A stretch of 64,000 nt of DNA from JAOPZW01 sp963764585. Its GTDB lineage: Bacteria; Actinomycetota; Thermoleophilia; Solirubrobacterales; Solirubrobacteraceae. Location of the stretch: positions 186,001 to 250,000 of the forward strand of contig CAVXTB010000001.1 in NCBI GenBank assembly GCA_963764585.1, read 5' to 3'. The position numbers and the translations under genes are program-made. Below, piece after piece: positions 8,647-17,695 of the stretch; the first letter of the stretch is position 1; the number at the start of each line of letters is the position of its first letter. The notes below the pieces were generated by a model, which did no database searches, was not told where the DNA came from, and saw only the letters and a list, made by a program, of their open reading frames with translations.

Positions 8647-9740
8647 GGGCGCGCCTCTCGGGCAAGCGGATCGTCATCTGCGCCGGCTCGGGCGGCGTGG
8701 GCAAGACGACGACCTCGGCGGCGCTCGCGATGGGCCTCGCCGCCGAGGGCGCGCGGGTGGCCGTGGTGACGATCGACCCGGCGCGGCGGCTGGCCAACGC
8801 GCTGGGGGTCGACGAGCTGGGCAACGAGCCGCACCTGGTCGACCCGGAGCGCCTGGCCGGCCACGGCATCGAGGTCCGCGGGGAGCTGTGGGCGATGATG
8901 CTCGACGCCAAGCGCACCTTCGACGAGCTGATCGAGCGCCTCGCGCCCGACGAGCGCACGCGCGACGAGGTCCTGTCGAATCGCATCTACCAGCAGCTCT
9001 CCAGCGCGGTCGCCGGCTCGCAGGAGTTCACCGCGGTGGCCAAGCTCTACGAGCTGGACCGCTCGGGGCTCTACGACGTCCTCGTCCTCGACACCCCGCC
9101 CTCGCGCAACGCGCTGGACTTCCTCGACGCGCCCGACCGGCTGACCGGCTTCCTGGAGGGCCGCGCGCTGCGCGTCTTCCTCGCCCCGACCGGCGTGGCC
9201 GCGCGCGTCCTCGGCCGCGGCACGAGCGTCGTCTTCTCGCTGCTCAGGCGCCTGACCGGCGTCGACCTGCTCGACGACCTCAGCGTCTTCTTCCGCTCGC
9301 TCGGCGGCCTGATCGAGGGCTTCAAGGAGCGCGCGGCCGGCGTCAAGGAGCTGCTGGCCGACGAGCGCACGACGTTCATCGTCATCACCTCGCCCGAGCA
9401 CGAGCCCGTCGAGGAGGCGATCTTCTTCGCCGGCAAGCTGCGCGACGCGCGGATGCCGTTCGGCGGCCTCGTCGTCAACCGCTTCCACCCGCTCGACAGC
9501 GGGCCGCCCGAGGCCGACGTCGACGCGCTCACCGCCGCGCTGGGCGACGCCAAGCTCGCCGCCAAGGTCGCGCGCGCCTACGCCGAGGAGCGCACGCTGG
9601 CGCAGCGCGACCGCGCGGCCCTGGAGCACCTGCAGCGCGAGACCGGGGAGGCCGACCCGATCGTCATCCCCCAGCTCGACGGCGACGTGCACGACGTCGA
9701 CGGGCTGGTCGCGATCCATCGCCATCTGTTCGCCGATTAG
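8643..9740 (+). CDS. Get3/ArsA-like ATPase, BagB-type subunit lacking the signature lysine
   Basis: 365 residues. The P-loop reads GSGGVGKTT, so the signature lysine of deviant Walker A ATPases (first position of KGGxGKT) is serine. Other motifs are TIDPARRLANALG and LDTPPSRNALDFLD. The long central insertion with hydrophobic stretches (about residues 170-230) resembles the client-binding lobe of Get3-like proteins. The GTG start overlaps the previous gene's stop (GTGA). Loss of the lysine that reaches across the dimer suggests an asymmetric heterodimer with the preceding ATPase. Handling of hydrophobic or membrane clients is inferred from family, not shown. Confidence 0.85.
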   Translation: MRARLSGKRIVICAGSGGVGKTTTSAALAMGLAAEGARVAVVTIDPARRLANALGVDELGNEPHLVDPERLAGHGIEVRGELWAMMLDAKRTFDELIERLAPDERTRDEVLSNRIYQQLSSAVAGSQEFTAVAKLYELDRSGLYDVLVLDTPPSRNALDFLDAPDRLTGFLEGRALRVFLAPTGVAARVLGRGTSVVFSLLRRLTGVDLLDDLSVFFRSLGGLIEGFKERAAGVKELLADERTTFIVITSPEHEPVEEAIFFAGKLRDARMPFGGLVVNRFHPLDSGPPEADVDALTAALGDAKLAAKVARAYAEERTLAQRDRAALEHLQRETGEADPIVIPQLDGDVHDVDGLVAIHRHLFAD

Positions 9741-9749
9741 GGTGATCGC

Positions 9750-10496
9750 GTGACCGAGCTGAGCCTGCAGTGCGCGGTCCGCAGCGACGTCGGGCGGGTG
9801 CGCGCCAACAACGAGGACGCGGTCTTCGCGAGCCCGCGGCTGGCGGCGGTGGCCGACGGCGTCGGCGGCGCGGCGGCCGGCGAGGTCGCAAGCCGCGCCG
9901 TCATCAACGCGCTCGTCGCGCTCGACAAGCGCCGGCTGCGCGGCCGCCTGGACGACGCGCTCGTCGACGCCGTCGCGTGGGGCAACGACTGCGTCGGCTT
10001 CATCGCGCGCTGCCGGCCGTCGACGACCGGAATGAGCACCACGCTGACGGCGGTCGCGCTCGGCGACGACGGCTACGTCGTCGCGAACGTCGGGGACTCG
10101 CGCACCTACCTGCTGCGCGACGGCTCGCTGACGCAGCTCACGCGCGACGACAGCTTCGTGGCGCTGATGGTCGACAGCGGCGAGCTGACCCTCGCCGAGG
10201 CGCTGGCGCATCCGCACCGCGCGCTCGTGCTCGAGGCGCTCGACGGCGATCCGGCCCGGCGCCCGGCGCTCACGCGGGTCGAGGCGCGCCTGGGCGATCG
10301 CCTGCTGCTGTGCTCCGACGGGCTCACCGATCTCGTCGACGAGGACGCGATCGCGTCCGCGCTTCGCGAGCCCGCGCCCGCGCGCTGCGCCGAGCGTCTC
10401 GTCGGGCTCGCACTCGCGGCGGGCGGGCGCGACAACGTCTCGGCCGTCGTGGCCGACGTCGTCGCCCGGCGCGATCCAGCCGCAGGGTGGGCGTGA
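9750..10496 (+). CDS. PP2C-family serine/threonine protein phosphatase
   Basis: 248 residues with standard PP2C motifs: RANNEDAVF near 19-27, ADGVGGAAAGE near 36-46, VGDSRTYLLRDG near 115-126, CSDGLTDLV near 190, and GRDNVSAVV near the end. The metal-binding aspartates are present, so activity is likely. No membrane segment. It starts at a GTG 9 nt after the ATPase stop; the stop TAG is part of a TAGGGT hexamer 6 nt before the GTG, so it may have its own leaderless promoter. Its stop overlaps the next gene's GTG. No cognate kinase is nearby. Confidence 0.92.
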   Translation: MTELSLQCAVRSDVGRVRANNEDAVFASPRLAAVADGVGGAAAGEVASRAVINALVALDKRRLRGRLDDALVDAVAWGNDCVGFIARCRPSTTGMSTTLTAVALGDDGYVVANVGDSRTYLLRDGSLTQLTRDDSFVALMVDSGELTLAEALAHPHRALVLEALDGDPARRPALTRVEARLGDRLLLCSDGLTDLVDEDAIASALREPAPARCAERLVGLALAAGGRDNVSAVVADVVARRDPAAGWA

Positions 10497-12058
10497 CGAC
10501 CGACGCAAGGCACGACGCGGTCATCGTCGGCGGCGGCCACAACGGGCTCGTCGCCGCCGCGTACCTCGGGCGCGCGGGGCGCTCGGTGCTCGTGCTCGAG
10601 CGGCGCGACCGCGTCGGCGGCGCCGCGGTCTCCGAGCGGCCGTGGCCCGGCGTCGACGCGCGGCTGTCGCGCTATGCCTACCTCGTCAGCCTGCTGCCCC
10701 AGCGGATCGTCGACGAGCTCGGGCTGGGCATCCGCTTGGGCCGGCGGCGGATCTCGTCGTACACGCCGCTGCCTGGCGACCCCGCGCGCGGCGTGCTCGT
10801 CGACCGCGAGGACGCCGAGCGCACGCGGGCCTCGATGGGGGCAGCCACCGGCGATCCGACAGCGATCGACGGCTGGGAGCGCCTGTACGGGACCTGTGCG
10901 CGCGTCGCGCAGGCGGTCTTCCCGACGCTGACCGAGCCGCTGCTGAGCGCCGGCGAGCTGCGCGCCCGCGTGGGCGACGACGCGGCGTGGGCCGCGCTGT
11001 TCGAGCGCCCGATCGGCGAGCTCGTCGAGGAGTGCCTGGCCGACGACGCGCTGCGCGGCATCGCGCTCACGGACGCGCTCATCGGCACCTTCGCCGGCGC
11101 GCACGACGCCGACCTGCGCCAGAACCGCTGCTTCCTGTACCACGTGATCGGCAACGGCACCGGCAACTGGGACGTCCCGATGGGCGGCATGGGCGCGGTG
11201 ACCGGCGCGCTCGAGGCGGCCGCGCGGCGCGAGGGCGCGGAGCTTCGCTGCGGCGCGGAGGTCGTCGCGATCGAGCCGGGCGCCGACGGCGTCGCCGTGC
11301 GCTGGCGCGACGCGGGCGGTGGCGAGCACGTCGCCGTCGGCGAGCACGTCCTGGCCAACGTGGCGCCGGCCGCGCTCGATCGCCTGCGCGGGCATGACGG
11401 CGCTGCCGGGCCGTCGCCGGAGGGCGCGCAGCTCAAGGTCAACCTGCTGCTCTCGCGGCTCCCCCGCCTGCGCGACCCCGCCGCCGATCCGGCCGATGCC
11501 TTCCTCGGCACCTTCCACGTCAACGAGGGCTACGGGCAGCTCGAGGCCGCGCACGCGCGGGCAGCGGGAGGCGAGCTGCCCTCACCGGTGCCGTGCGAGG
11601 TCTACTGCCACTCGCTCACCGACCCGTCGATCCTCGGCCCCGAGCTGCAGGCGGCCGGTGCCCAGACGCTGACGTGCTTCGCCCTGCACCTGCCCGCCCG
11701 TCTGTTCGCCGCCGACCCCGAGGGCGCGCGCGAGCGCGCGCTGCAGGCCACCCTCGCGTCGCTGGACAGCGTCCTCGCCGAGCCGGTCCTCGACTGCGCG
11801 TGGCGCGATGCCGACGGGCGCCCGTGCGTCGAGGCGCGCACGCCGCTGGACCTCGAGGCCGAGCTCGGCCTGCCCGGCGGAAACATCTTCCACCGCGACC
11901 TGAGCTGGCCGTTCGCCGAGCGCGACGAGGATGTCGGCACGTGGGGCGTCGAGACCGACGACCCGCGGGTGCTGCTGTGCGGCGCGGGCGCGCGGCGCGG
12001 CGGCGGCGTCAGCGGCGTGCCGGGGCGCAACGCGGCGATGGCGGCTCTCGGCCGCTGA
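10493..12058 (+). CDS. PYROXD2/phytoene desaturase-like FAD-dependent oxidoreductase
   Basis: 521 residues. The FAD-binding Rossmann motif GGGHNGLVAAAYL is near residue 13, followed by VLERRDRVGGAA, and the C-terminal FAD motif has LCGAGARRGGGVSGVPG. The overall pattern, including MGGMGAVTGAL in the middle, matches the PYROXD2 branch of the phytoene-desaturase superfamily, whose substrates are mostly unknown. No carotenoid genes are near, so a carotenoid role is not suggested. The GTG start overlaps the phosphatase stop (GTGA), making it the last gene of the bicupin/ATPase/phosphatase run. Confidence 0.87.
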   Translation: MTTDARHDAVIVGGGHNGLVAAAYLGRAGRSVLVLERRDRVGGAAVSERPWPGVDARLSRYAYLVSLLPQRIVDELGLGIRLGRRRISSYTPLPGDPARGVLVDREDAERTRASMGAATGDPTAIDGWERLYGTCARVAQAVFPTLTEPLLSAGELRARVGDDAAWAALFERPIGELVEECLADDALRGIALTDALIGTFAGAHDADLRQNRCFLYHVIGNGTGNWDVPMGGMGAVTGALEAAARREGAELRCGAEVVAIEPGADGVAVRWRDAGGGEHVAVGEHVLANVAPAALDRLRGHDGAAGPSPEGAQLKVNLLLSRLPRLRDPAADPADAFLGTFHVNEGYGQLEAAHARAAGGELPSPVPCEVYCHSLTDPSILGPELQAAGAQTLTCFALHLPARLFAADPEGARERALQATLASLDSVLAEPVLDCAWRDADGRPCVEARTPLDLEAELGLPGGNIFHRDLSWPFAERDEDVGTWGVETDDPRVLLCGAGARRGGGVSGVPGRNAAMAALGR

Positions 12059-12072
12059 CGGCGCTCTGGGGC

Positions 12073-12114
12073 GCCGACCGGCTCGCGCGGTCAGACGCCG
12101 ACCGGCTCGCGCGG
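12073..12114. repeat. 18-bp direct repeat at the end of the MMPL gene
   Basis: GCCGACCGGCTCGCGCGG occurs at 12073-12090 and again at 12097-12114, separated by 6 bp. The second copy lies within the last codons of the minus-strand MMPL gene and the first lies just beyond its stop. A local slippage duplication may have made it; no function is evident. Confidence 0.8.
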
Positions 12115-14328
12115 CTTGGGCTCCTCCTGCGCGGGCTGGGCGACCGGCTCGGTCGGCGCCTCGCGCCAGAGGTGCGGCAGCCACTCCAGCCAGCGCGGCA
12201 GGTACCAGTTCCAGTCGCCCAGAAGCTTCATGGTCGCGGGCAGCAGCACCGCGCGGACGACCGTCGCGTCGACGAGCACCGCGACCGCCAGGCCGACGCC
12301 CATCATCTTGAAGTCGAGCATTCCGAGGGTCGCGAAGATTGCGAACACCGCGACCATCACGATCGCCGCGCTCGTGATGACGCTCGCCGTGGCGCGGATG
12401 CCGTGGGCCACGGCGTCCTCGGTGCGCATGCCGGACTCGTAGTCCTCGCGCACGCGGCTGAGGATCAGCACGTGGTAGTCCATCGACAGCCCGAAGAGGA
12501 TCACGAAGAGGAACAGCGGCAGCCAGTCGGTCACGCCGCCGACCGATGTGAAGTTCAGCAGCGACTCGAGGTTGCCATTCTGGAAGATGAGGACGAGCAC
12601 GCCGTACGCCGCGCCGACCGACAGCAGGTTGAGGACGATCGCCTTGATGGGGATCACGATCGACCGGAAGGTCAGCAGCAGCAGCACGAAGGCGAGCCCG
12701 AGCACGTACGCGAAGACGATCGGCGCGTGGGACTTCATCGTGTCGTTGAAGTCCTTGGATCCGGCCGTCCAGCCGGTGACCTTCGCGTCGGCGCCCGGCA
12801 CCTTGCCGATCGTCGCCGGGATGATGTCGTGGCGCAGCGTGTCGAGCGCGCGGTTGGACGTCGCGTCGGTCCCCTTGCCGCCCAGGGGCACCAGCATGCG
12901 GACCGCCTTGCGCGACCCGCTCGCCTCGACGCTGATCGGCTCGTGCATCTGGCCGCTCGCGAGCGCCGCGCGCTTGAGGGCGGCGATGCCCGCCGCGACC
13001 TGCGGCCGCGTCACGTCGTTGGCGGAGACGACGACGACCGCCGGCCCGCCGCCGCCCGGGAACGTCTTCTGGATGCGCTCGTAGACCTTCATGACCTGCA
13101 GGTCGCGCGGCAGGCCCTGCGCGCCTGAGTCGACCGTGTGCAGGCTGAGCGCGGGGATCGCGAGGGCGACCAGGAGCGCGGCCGCGGCCCCGCCCCAGAC
13201 GATCGGCCGGCGCATCACCGCGTTCACGACCGCGCCCCAGAAGCGCGACTCGCCGTCGGTTGCGCGGCGCCGTCGGGCGAGGAAGGGGATCCGGCCGCGA
13301 TCGACGCCGTCGCCGAGCTTCGACAGCACGGCTGGCAGGACGGTGAGCGAGCCGACGAGCGCGATTGCCACCACGAGCACCGTCCCCATGCCGAACGACG
13401 CGAAGATCTGCGAGCCCATGAGGAACATGCCGGACATCGCGGTCATCACGACGAAGCCGGAGAACAGCACGGCGCGGCCCGAGGTCGCCGCGGCCGTCTC
13501 GAGCGCCTCGGCGCTCGAGAGCCCGCGCGCGCGCTCCTCGCGCGTTCGCCGCAGGTAGAACATCGAGTAGTCGACGCCGACCGCCAGGCCGATGAGCAGG
13601 ATCACGGAGCTGATCGACTCGTCGACGCGCATCAGATGGCTGAAGAGCGCCGTGAGCCCGAGGGCCGCCGCGACCGCGGTCATGCCGAGCAGAAGTGGGA
13701 TGCCGGCGGCCACGAGCGCGCCGAACGCGAAGACGAGGATCAGCAACGTCACCGGCAGCGAGGTGACCTCTGCGCGCTGGAAGTCTTCACCGATGCGCTC
13801 CGTGATCGCCTTGTTGGCGCTCGCGTCGCCGAACTCGCCGACGAAGAGGCCGGGGTGAGCGCGCTGCACGGCCGCGGTCGCCGCCAGCGCCGGCGCGACA
13901 CGATCCTTGGCGGTGTCCGGATCGCCCGTGATCTGGAAGGTGACCAGGACCGCCGTGCCGTCCTTCGAGCTCTGCCCTTCGTTGCCGCGCTTCAGCGGCG
14001 ACTCGATCTGCGCCACCGCCGGCGTGCGCGAGAGACGGGCGACGAGCTCGTCGACCGCGGCGCGGTACTCGCTACCCAGCAGCCCGCCGTTGCGGCTCTG
14101 GATCAGGATCTGCTCGGCCGCGCGCTCGGTGGGGAACTGCTGGGCCAGGACCTTCTCGGCGGCGCGCGAGTCGCCGTTGCCCATGTCCTCGTGCTTGAGG
14201 GTGACGGTGCCAACGGCGCTGCCGATCATGAAGGCGACGACGACGAACGCAAGCCAGCCGAGCACGGCGGTCTTGCGATGCGTCGCGCTCCAGCGCGCGG
14301 CACGTGCAGTGAACGGGGTGCCAGTCAT
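12091..14328 (-). CDS. MMPL/RND-family membrane transporter
   Basis: 745 residues with the two-fold RND layout: an N-terminal helix, an extracytoplasmic loop of about 150 residues, a block of five to six helices, a second loop, and a second helix block. Motifs such as GVDYSMFYLRRTREE and GLSMDYHVLILSRVREDYE are the two conserved SDY/MDYH segments of MMPL proteins, the proton-relay region. In actinobacteria such proteins export lipids or amphiphiles; the cargo here is unknown. The ATG at 14328 is preceded by TAGGCT 8 nt upstream, and GTG 14331 is an alternative start; both fit a leaderless transcript. Nothing adjacent hints at the substrate. Confidence 0.9.
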   Translation of the reverse strand: MTGTPFTARAARWSATHRKTAVLGWLAFVVVAFMIGSAVGTVTLKHEDMGNGDSRAAEKVLAQQFPTERAAEQILIQSRNGGLLGSEYRAAVDELVARLSRTPAVAQIESPLKRGNEGQSSKDGTAVLVTFQITGDPDTAKDRVAPALAATAAVQRAHPGLFVGEFGDASANKAITERIGEDFQRAEVTSLPVTLLILVFAFGALVAAGIPLLLGMTAVAAALGLTALFSHLMRVDESISSVILLIGLAVGVDYSMFYLRRTREERARGLSSAEALETAAATSGRAVLFSGFVVMTAMSGMFLMGSQIFASFGMGTVLVVAIALVGSLTVLPAVLSKLGDGVDRGRIPFLARRRRATDGESRFWGAVVNAVMRRPIVWGGAAAALLVALAIPALSLHTVDSGAQGLPRDLQVMKVYERIQKTFPGGGGPAVVVVSANDVTRPQVAAGIAALKRAALASGQMHEPISVEASGSRKAVRMLVPLGGKGTDATSNRALDTLRHDIIPATIGKVPGADAKVTGWTAGSKDFNDTMKSHAPIVFAYVLGLAFVLLLLTFRSIVIPIKAIVLNLLSVGAAYGVLVLIFQNGNLESLLNFTSVGGVTDWLPLFLFVILFGLSMDYHVLILSRVREDYESGMRTEDAVAHGIRATASVITSAAIVMVAVFAIFATLGMLDFKMMGVGLAVAVLVDATVVRAVLLPATMKLLGDWNWYLPRWLEWLPHLWREAPTEPVAQPAQEEPKPREPVGV

Positions 14329-14447
14329 CACACTCGAGCCTAGGTCGCGGTCCGCGCGCCCTCATCGGTAGTTGCGTGCAGCGGCGGCGCGGGCTTGCCG
14401 GTATGGGCGCAAGGCGCGCGAGGTCCTCGGCTGTACCGTCATGGCCC

Positions 14448-15137
14448 ATGAGCAAGGTGGGACGCTATGCCAAGGCCATCGCGAAGCCCGGCCAGGCCGA
14501 CGCGCTCGCCGAGCGCCTCCTCAAGGTGGCGGAGGGGTTGCGCGCCGTCCCAGGCTGCGAGCTGTACATCATCAATCGCTCGCCCGATGACCCGAACGCG
14601 GTCTGGGTCACCGAGCTGTGGAGCGGCCAGGCCGAGCTCGACGCCGCGCTGGAGGCGACCGACGAGGCGCAGATCCGGGAGGTCCTCGAGCTCACCGACG
14701 GCTTCGAGCGCATCGATCTGGTGCCGCTCGGCGGCGTCGGCGCCCGCGACGCGCCGCACCCGGGCTACACCATTCGCAACCTCGGCGACGCCGAGGACAT
14801 GGCGGCGAAGTACGGCTACGGCGAGACGGGCGAGGCCCGCTTCCCCAGCGACGATCTCGACACCGAGCACACCGGCGTCAGCTTCCAGATGCTGCGTCCG
14901 GGCAAGCGCCAGCAGTTCGCCCATCACCACCACCGCGCGGAGGAGGTCTACGTCGTCCTGTCGGGGTCCGGGCACGTGAAGATCGAGGACGAGATCATCG
15001 ACGTCGCGGCGCGCGACGCCATCCGCGTCGCGCCCGACCTGACCCGCGCGTTCGAGGCCGGGCCCGAGGGCCTCGAGCTGCTGGCGTTCGGGCCGCGGTG
15101 GCGGGGCGATGCGCAGGTGGTGCGCGACTGGTGGTAG
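14448..15137 (+). CDS. Antibiotic-biosynthesis-monooxygenase-like domain fused to a cupin
   Basis: 229 residues. The N-terminal ~95 residues have the dimeric ferredoxin-like (ABM) pattern KPGQADALAERLL...YIINRS...WVTELW. The C-terminal ~130 residues are a cupin with FAHHHHRAEEVYVVLSGSG and a second beta motif. ABM domains act in heme degradation, quinol oxidation or stress protection; combined with a metal-binding cupin the fusion could oxidise a small molecule, but no substrate is visible. The ATG lies a few bases after another ATG in a different frame; this start gives the full first beta strand. Confidence 0.8.
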   Translation: MSKVGRYAKAIAKPGQADALAERLLKVAEGLRAVPGCELYIINRSPDDPNAVWVTELWSGQAELDAALEATDEAQIREVLELTDGFERIDLVPLGGVGARDAPHPGYTIRNLGDAEDMAAKYGYGETGEARFPSDDLDTEHTGVSFQMLRPGKRQQFAHHHHRAEEVYVVLSGSGHVKIEDEIIDVAARDAIRVAPDLTRAFEAGPEGLELLAFGPRWRGDAQVVRDWW

Positions 15138-15148
15138 GCGACGCCGAA

Positions 15149-15258
15149 CCGCGCGCCCGCCGCTCCGCTACCGCGCGCCCGCCGCTCCGCTACCGCGCGC
15201 CCGCCGCTCCCCTATCGCGCCCGCCGCTCCGCTAACCGCGCGCCCGCCGCTCGGCCTA
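15149..15258. repeat. Short tandem repeat, about five 22-bp units
   Basis: Units begin at 15149, 15171, 15193, 15215 and 15235. The first two are identical, the third differs by one base, the fourth lacks two bases and the last is diverged. The core is CGCGCCCGCCGCTCC. It fills the gap between two convergent genes and its last unit contains the stop codon of the metallophosphoesterase gene. Slippage origin is likely; length probably varies among strains. Confidence 0.85.
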
Positions 15259-16305
15259 CGGCTCGTCGCCCTCCGGCACGTGGGCGAGCATCTGCGCGTC
15301 GAGGTGGTCGAGCAGGCCGATCGGCCGCGGATCGCCGTCGTCCTCGACGAGGATCGCCCCGCCGGGCCAGTAGGCGTGCGGCGGCGACGCGCGGTGCAGC
15401 AGCAGGGGCTCGTAGACCCACGAGCCCGTGTTGGCGATCCGCAGCCGCGAATCCGGGCCGACCCACTGGCGCCGGTCGTCGCCCGGCAGCGGGCCGCAGC
15501 GGTGGACGTGCCCGAAGATGACCCACTCGGCATCGACCCCGAGCCGGTGGACCACCCGCGCGAGCGCCGGGATGCTCGCCCGGCGCATCTGCAGCCCGAG
15601 CAGCATCGAGTTCAGCGGGGCGATGTGGTGGCCGAACAGCCGCCGGGGGATCACCGGCATCGTGAAGGCACGCAGGAGCTCGGCGACGTCGTCTGAGATC
15701 TCCGCCAGCGGACGGGGCAGCCAGCGCGTCAGCAGGGTCTCCAGGCGGGTCACCGACGGGCCGCCGGCGCGCTCGTAGTCGGCGGGCGTGGCGCCGTCGC
15801 GGGGCAGGCGCCCGAGCAGCCCGCGGGCGATCCCGTACGCGGCCTCCGGCAGCAGGTGGCGGTCGAGGTAGTGGCCGTGCGTCGCCCACACGCGGTCAGA
15901 CAGCCACACGCCCGGGTAGTTGGCCCGCACGCGGGCGGGCGCCAGCCACGAGGCGACCTGCGCGAGGCCGGGCGTGGCGTCGAGCGGGATCGCCGCGTCG
16001 ACGCCCACGGGCCCGCCGCCGGCGCGCAGCCATGGGCGTACGAGCGCCCCGTCGTGGTTTCCCGGCACGACGACGACCTCGCGCTCGCTGCCGAGTCGCG
16101 CGCCGATCGCCCGCAGCACCGGCTCGGCGACCTCCATCGCTCGCCGCGGGCGCCCCTCCGCGAGCTCGACGATGTCGCCGAGCAGCACCAGCCGCTCGAC
16201 GTCGTCGAGGGCTTCGAGCAGCGGATCGAGCGCCTCGCGGCGGCGCAGGACGTCGCGCTGCAGGCGAGCCCCGAGATGGAGATCGGAGATGACGAGCGTG
16301 CGCAC
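15256..16305 (-). CDS. Calcineurin-like metallophosphoesterase
   Basis: 349 residues with the full set of metallophosphoesterase motifs: ISDLHLG near the N-terminus, LGDIVE, PGNHDG, THGHYLDR and FGHVHR. These bind two metals and hydrolyse phosphoesters; family members act on nucleic acids, nucleotides or UDP-diacylglucosamine. The C-terminal part (NTGSWVYEP) is typical of broad-specificity enzymes. The GTG start at 16305 puts the first motif about 5 residues in, as in many relatives. No signal peptide. The stop lies within the 22-bp tandem repeat array. Confidence 0.88.
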   Translation of the reverse strand: MRTLVISDLHLGARLQRDVLRRREALDPLLEALDDVERLVLLGDIVELAEGRPRRAMEVAEPVLRAIGARLGSEREVVVVPGNHDGALVRPWLRAGGGPVGVDAAIPLDATPGLAQVASWLAPARVRANYPGVWLSDRVWATHGHYLDRHLLPEAAYGIARGLLGRLPRDGATPADYERAGGPSVTRLETLLTRWLPRPLAEISDDVAELLRAFTMPVIPRRLFGHHIAPLNSMLLGLQMRRASIPALARVVHRLGVDAEWVIFGHVHRCGPLPGDDRRQWVGPDSRLRIANTGSWVYEPLLLHRASPPHAYWPGGAILVEDDGDPRPIGLLDHLDAQMLAHVPEGDEP

Positions 16306-16384
16306 GCGGGCGCGACGATGCCATACCCGCCGCACGCGGTGTCGGTCGGCGAGCGTCGTCCGCGCCGTGGGTCGGCGAGCCTCG

Positions 16385-17578
16385 TCAGTCCGGCAGCAGC
16401 GGCATCGTGATCCCCTGGTCGCGGCCGAGCAGCACCGCGCGCGTGATCGCGGCCGAGCCGAACCGGTCGCGCACGTGGTCGAGCGCCCCGTCGAGGGCGA
16501 CGGCCCGGTCGTGATCGAACGGCAGCGCAAGCTGGAGCGGCGCGTCGTCGTGGAGGTTCGCGAGGCTGATGCCGACGAGCGTGATCCCCCGGTAGCGGAT
16601 CATCGGCATGGCCTCCGCCAGCAGCCCGCGCGCCGTCTCGAGGATCGTCGCGGTCTGCGCGGTCGCCTGCGGCAACGTGTGCGACCGCGTCGCTCGCGAG
16701 AAGTCGTCGAAGCGCAGGCGCAGCACCACCGTGCGGCACACGCGGTGCGCCGCGCGCAGCCGCCGGCCCAGGCGATCGACGATCGCGATCACGACGGCGT
16801 CGAGCGCCGCGTGCGAGCGTGGCGAGCGGCGGCCGAGCGCCCGCTGGGAGCCTATGGAGCGTCGGCGCCGGCCGACCTGCACCGGTCGCGGATCGCGGTT
16901 GTGAGCAAGGGCATGGAGGTGGCGGCCCGACGCGCGGCCGAGCATCGAGACGAGCGCGGCCTCGGCGAGCGCGGCAACCTGGCCAACCGTCGTGATCCCG
17001 CGGCTGTGGAGCTTCTCGGCGGTGACCCGCCCGACGCCCCACAGCCGCTCGACTGGGAGAAGGTGCAGGAAGGCCAGCTCGCCCGCTGGCGGAACCACCA
17101 GCACGCCATCGGGCTTGGCCACCCCGCTTGCCACCTTCGCCAGGAACTTCGTCCGCGCCACCCCGACCGTGATCGGCAGCCCGACGTGCTCGAGGACGTC
17201 GTGCCGCAGCCGCACGGCGATCTCCCGCGGCGGCCCCGAGATCCGCTCGAGACCGCGGACGTCGAGAAACGCCTCGTCGATCGACAGCCCTTCGACCAGC
17301 GGCGAGGTCTCGCGGAACACCTCGAACACCGCCTTGCTCGCCGCCGAGTAGGCCTCCATCCGCGGGCGGACGACCACCGCGTGCGGGCACAGCCGCCGCG
17401 CGCGCGCACCGCCCATCGCCGTGCGGACACCGTAGGCGCGGGCCTCGTAGCTCGCCGCGAGGACGACCCCTCCGCCGACGATCACCGGGCACCCGCGCAG
17501 CCGCGCATCGTCGCGCTGCTCCACCGAGGCGAAGAAGGCGTCGAGGTCGGCGTGCAGGATGACGATGTCGCTTGACAC
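16385..17578 (-). CDS. dinB: DNA polymerase IV (Y-family translesion polymerase)
   Basis: 397 residues. The catalytic motifs are DLDAFFASVEQ near residue 10 and SIDEAFLD near 100, with helix-hairpin-helix segments LWGVGRVTAEKL. Near the C-terminus QLALPF resembles a beta-clamp binding peptide. It performs error-prone bypass of DNA lesions as part of the SOS response. The GTG at 17578 puts the first motif about 10 residues in and lies only about 4 nt downstream of the predicted 3' end of a group II intron. The nearest SOS box is 2 kb upstream, beyond the intron. Expression therefore probably needs splicing or an unseen promoter. Confidence 0.92.
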   Translation of the reverse strand: MSSDIVILHADLDAFFASVEQRDDARLRGCPVIVGGGVVLAASYEARAYGVRTAMGGARARRLCPHAVVVRPRMEAYSAASKAVFEVFRETSPLVEGLSIDEAFLDVRGLERISGPPREIAVRLRHDVLEHVGLPITVGVARTKFLAKVASGVAKPDGVLVVPPAGELAFLHLLPVERLWGVGRVTAEKLHSRGITTVGQVAALAEAALVSMLGRASGRHLHALAHNRDPRPVQVGRRRRSIGSQRALGRRSPRSHAALDAVVIAIVDRLGRRLRAAHRVCRTVVLRLRFDDFSRATRSHTLPQATAQTATILETARGLLAEAMPMIRYRGITLVGISLANLHDDAPLQLALPFDHDRAVALDGALDHVRDRFGSAAITRAVLLGRDQGITMPLLPD

Positions 17579-17651
17579 AGGGTCGGGAGGAGGCGTCAGC
17601 GAGCCGCGCGGGCTAGCCGACTGGCCTGGCGACGCCTCCCCGCGCCGCATC

Positions 17652-17684
17652 GAACCGTGCGTGCGGTTCTCCCGCACACGGCTC
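17652..17684 (-). ncRNA. Group II intron domain V
   Basis: The 33-nt minus-strand sequence starts GAGCCGTGTGCGGG and ends CCGCACGCACGGTTC. It folds into the near-perfect hairpin with a GAGA loop and internal bulge expected of domain V, with the catalytic AGC triad near its 5' end. It is the catalytic core of the intron and lies directly after the reverse transcriptase gene. Confidence 0.9.
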
Positions 17685-17695
17685 TCCGACACCCT

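Noticed and set aside
15149..15258. CRISPR array
   Set aside because: Units are contiguous with no spacers and no cas genes are present.
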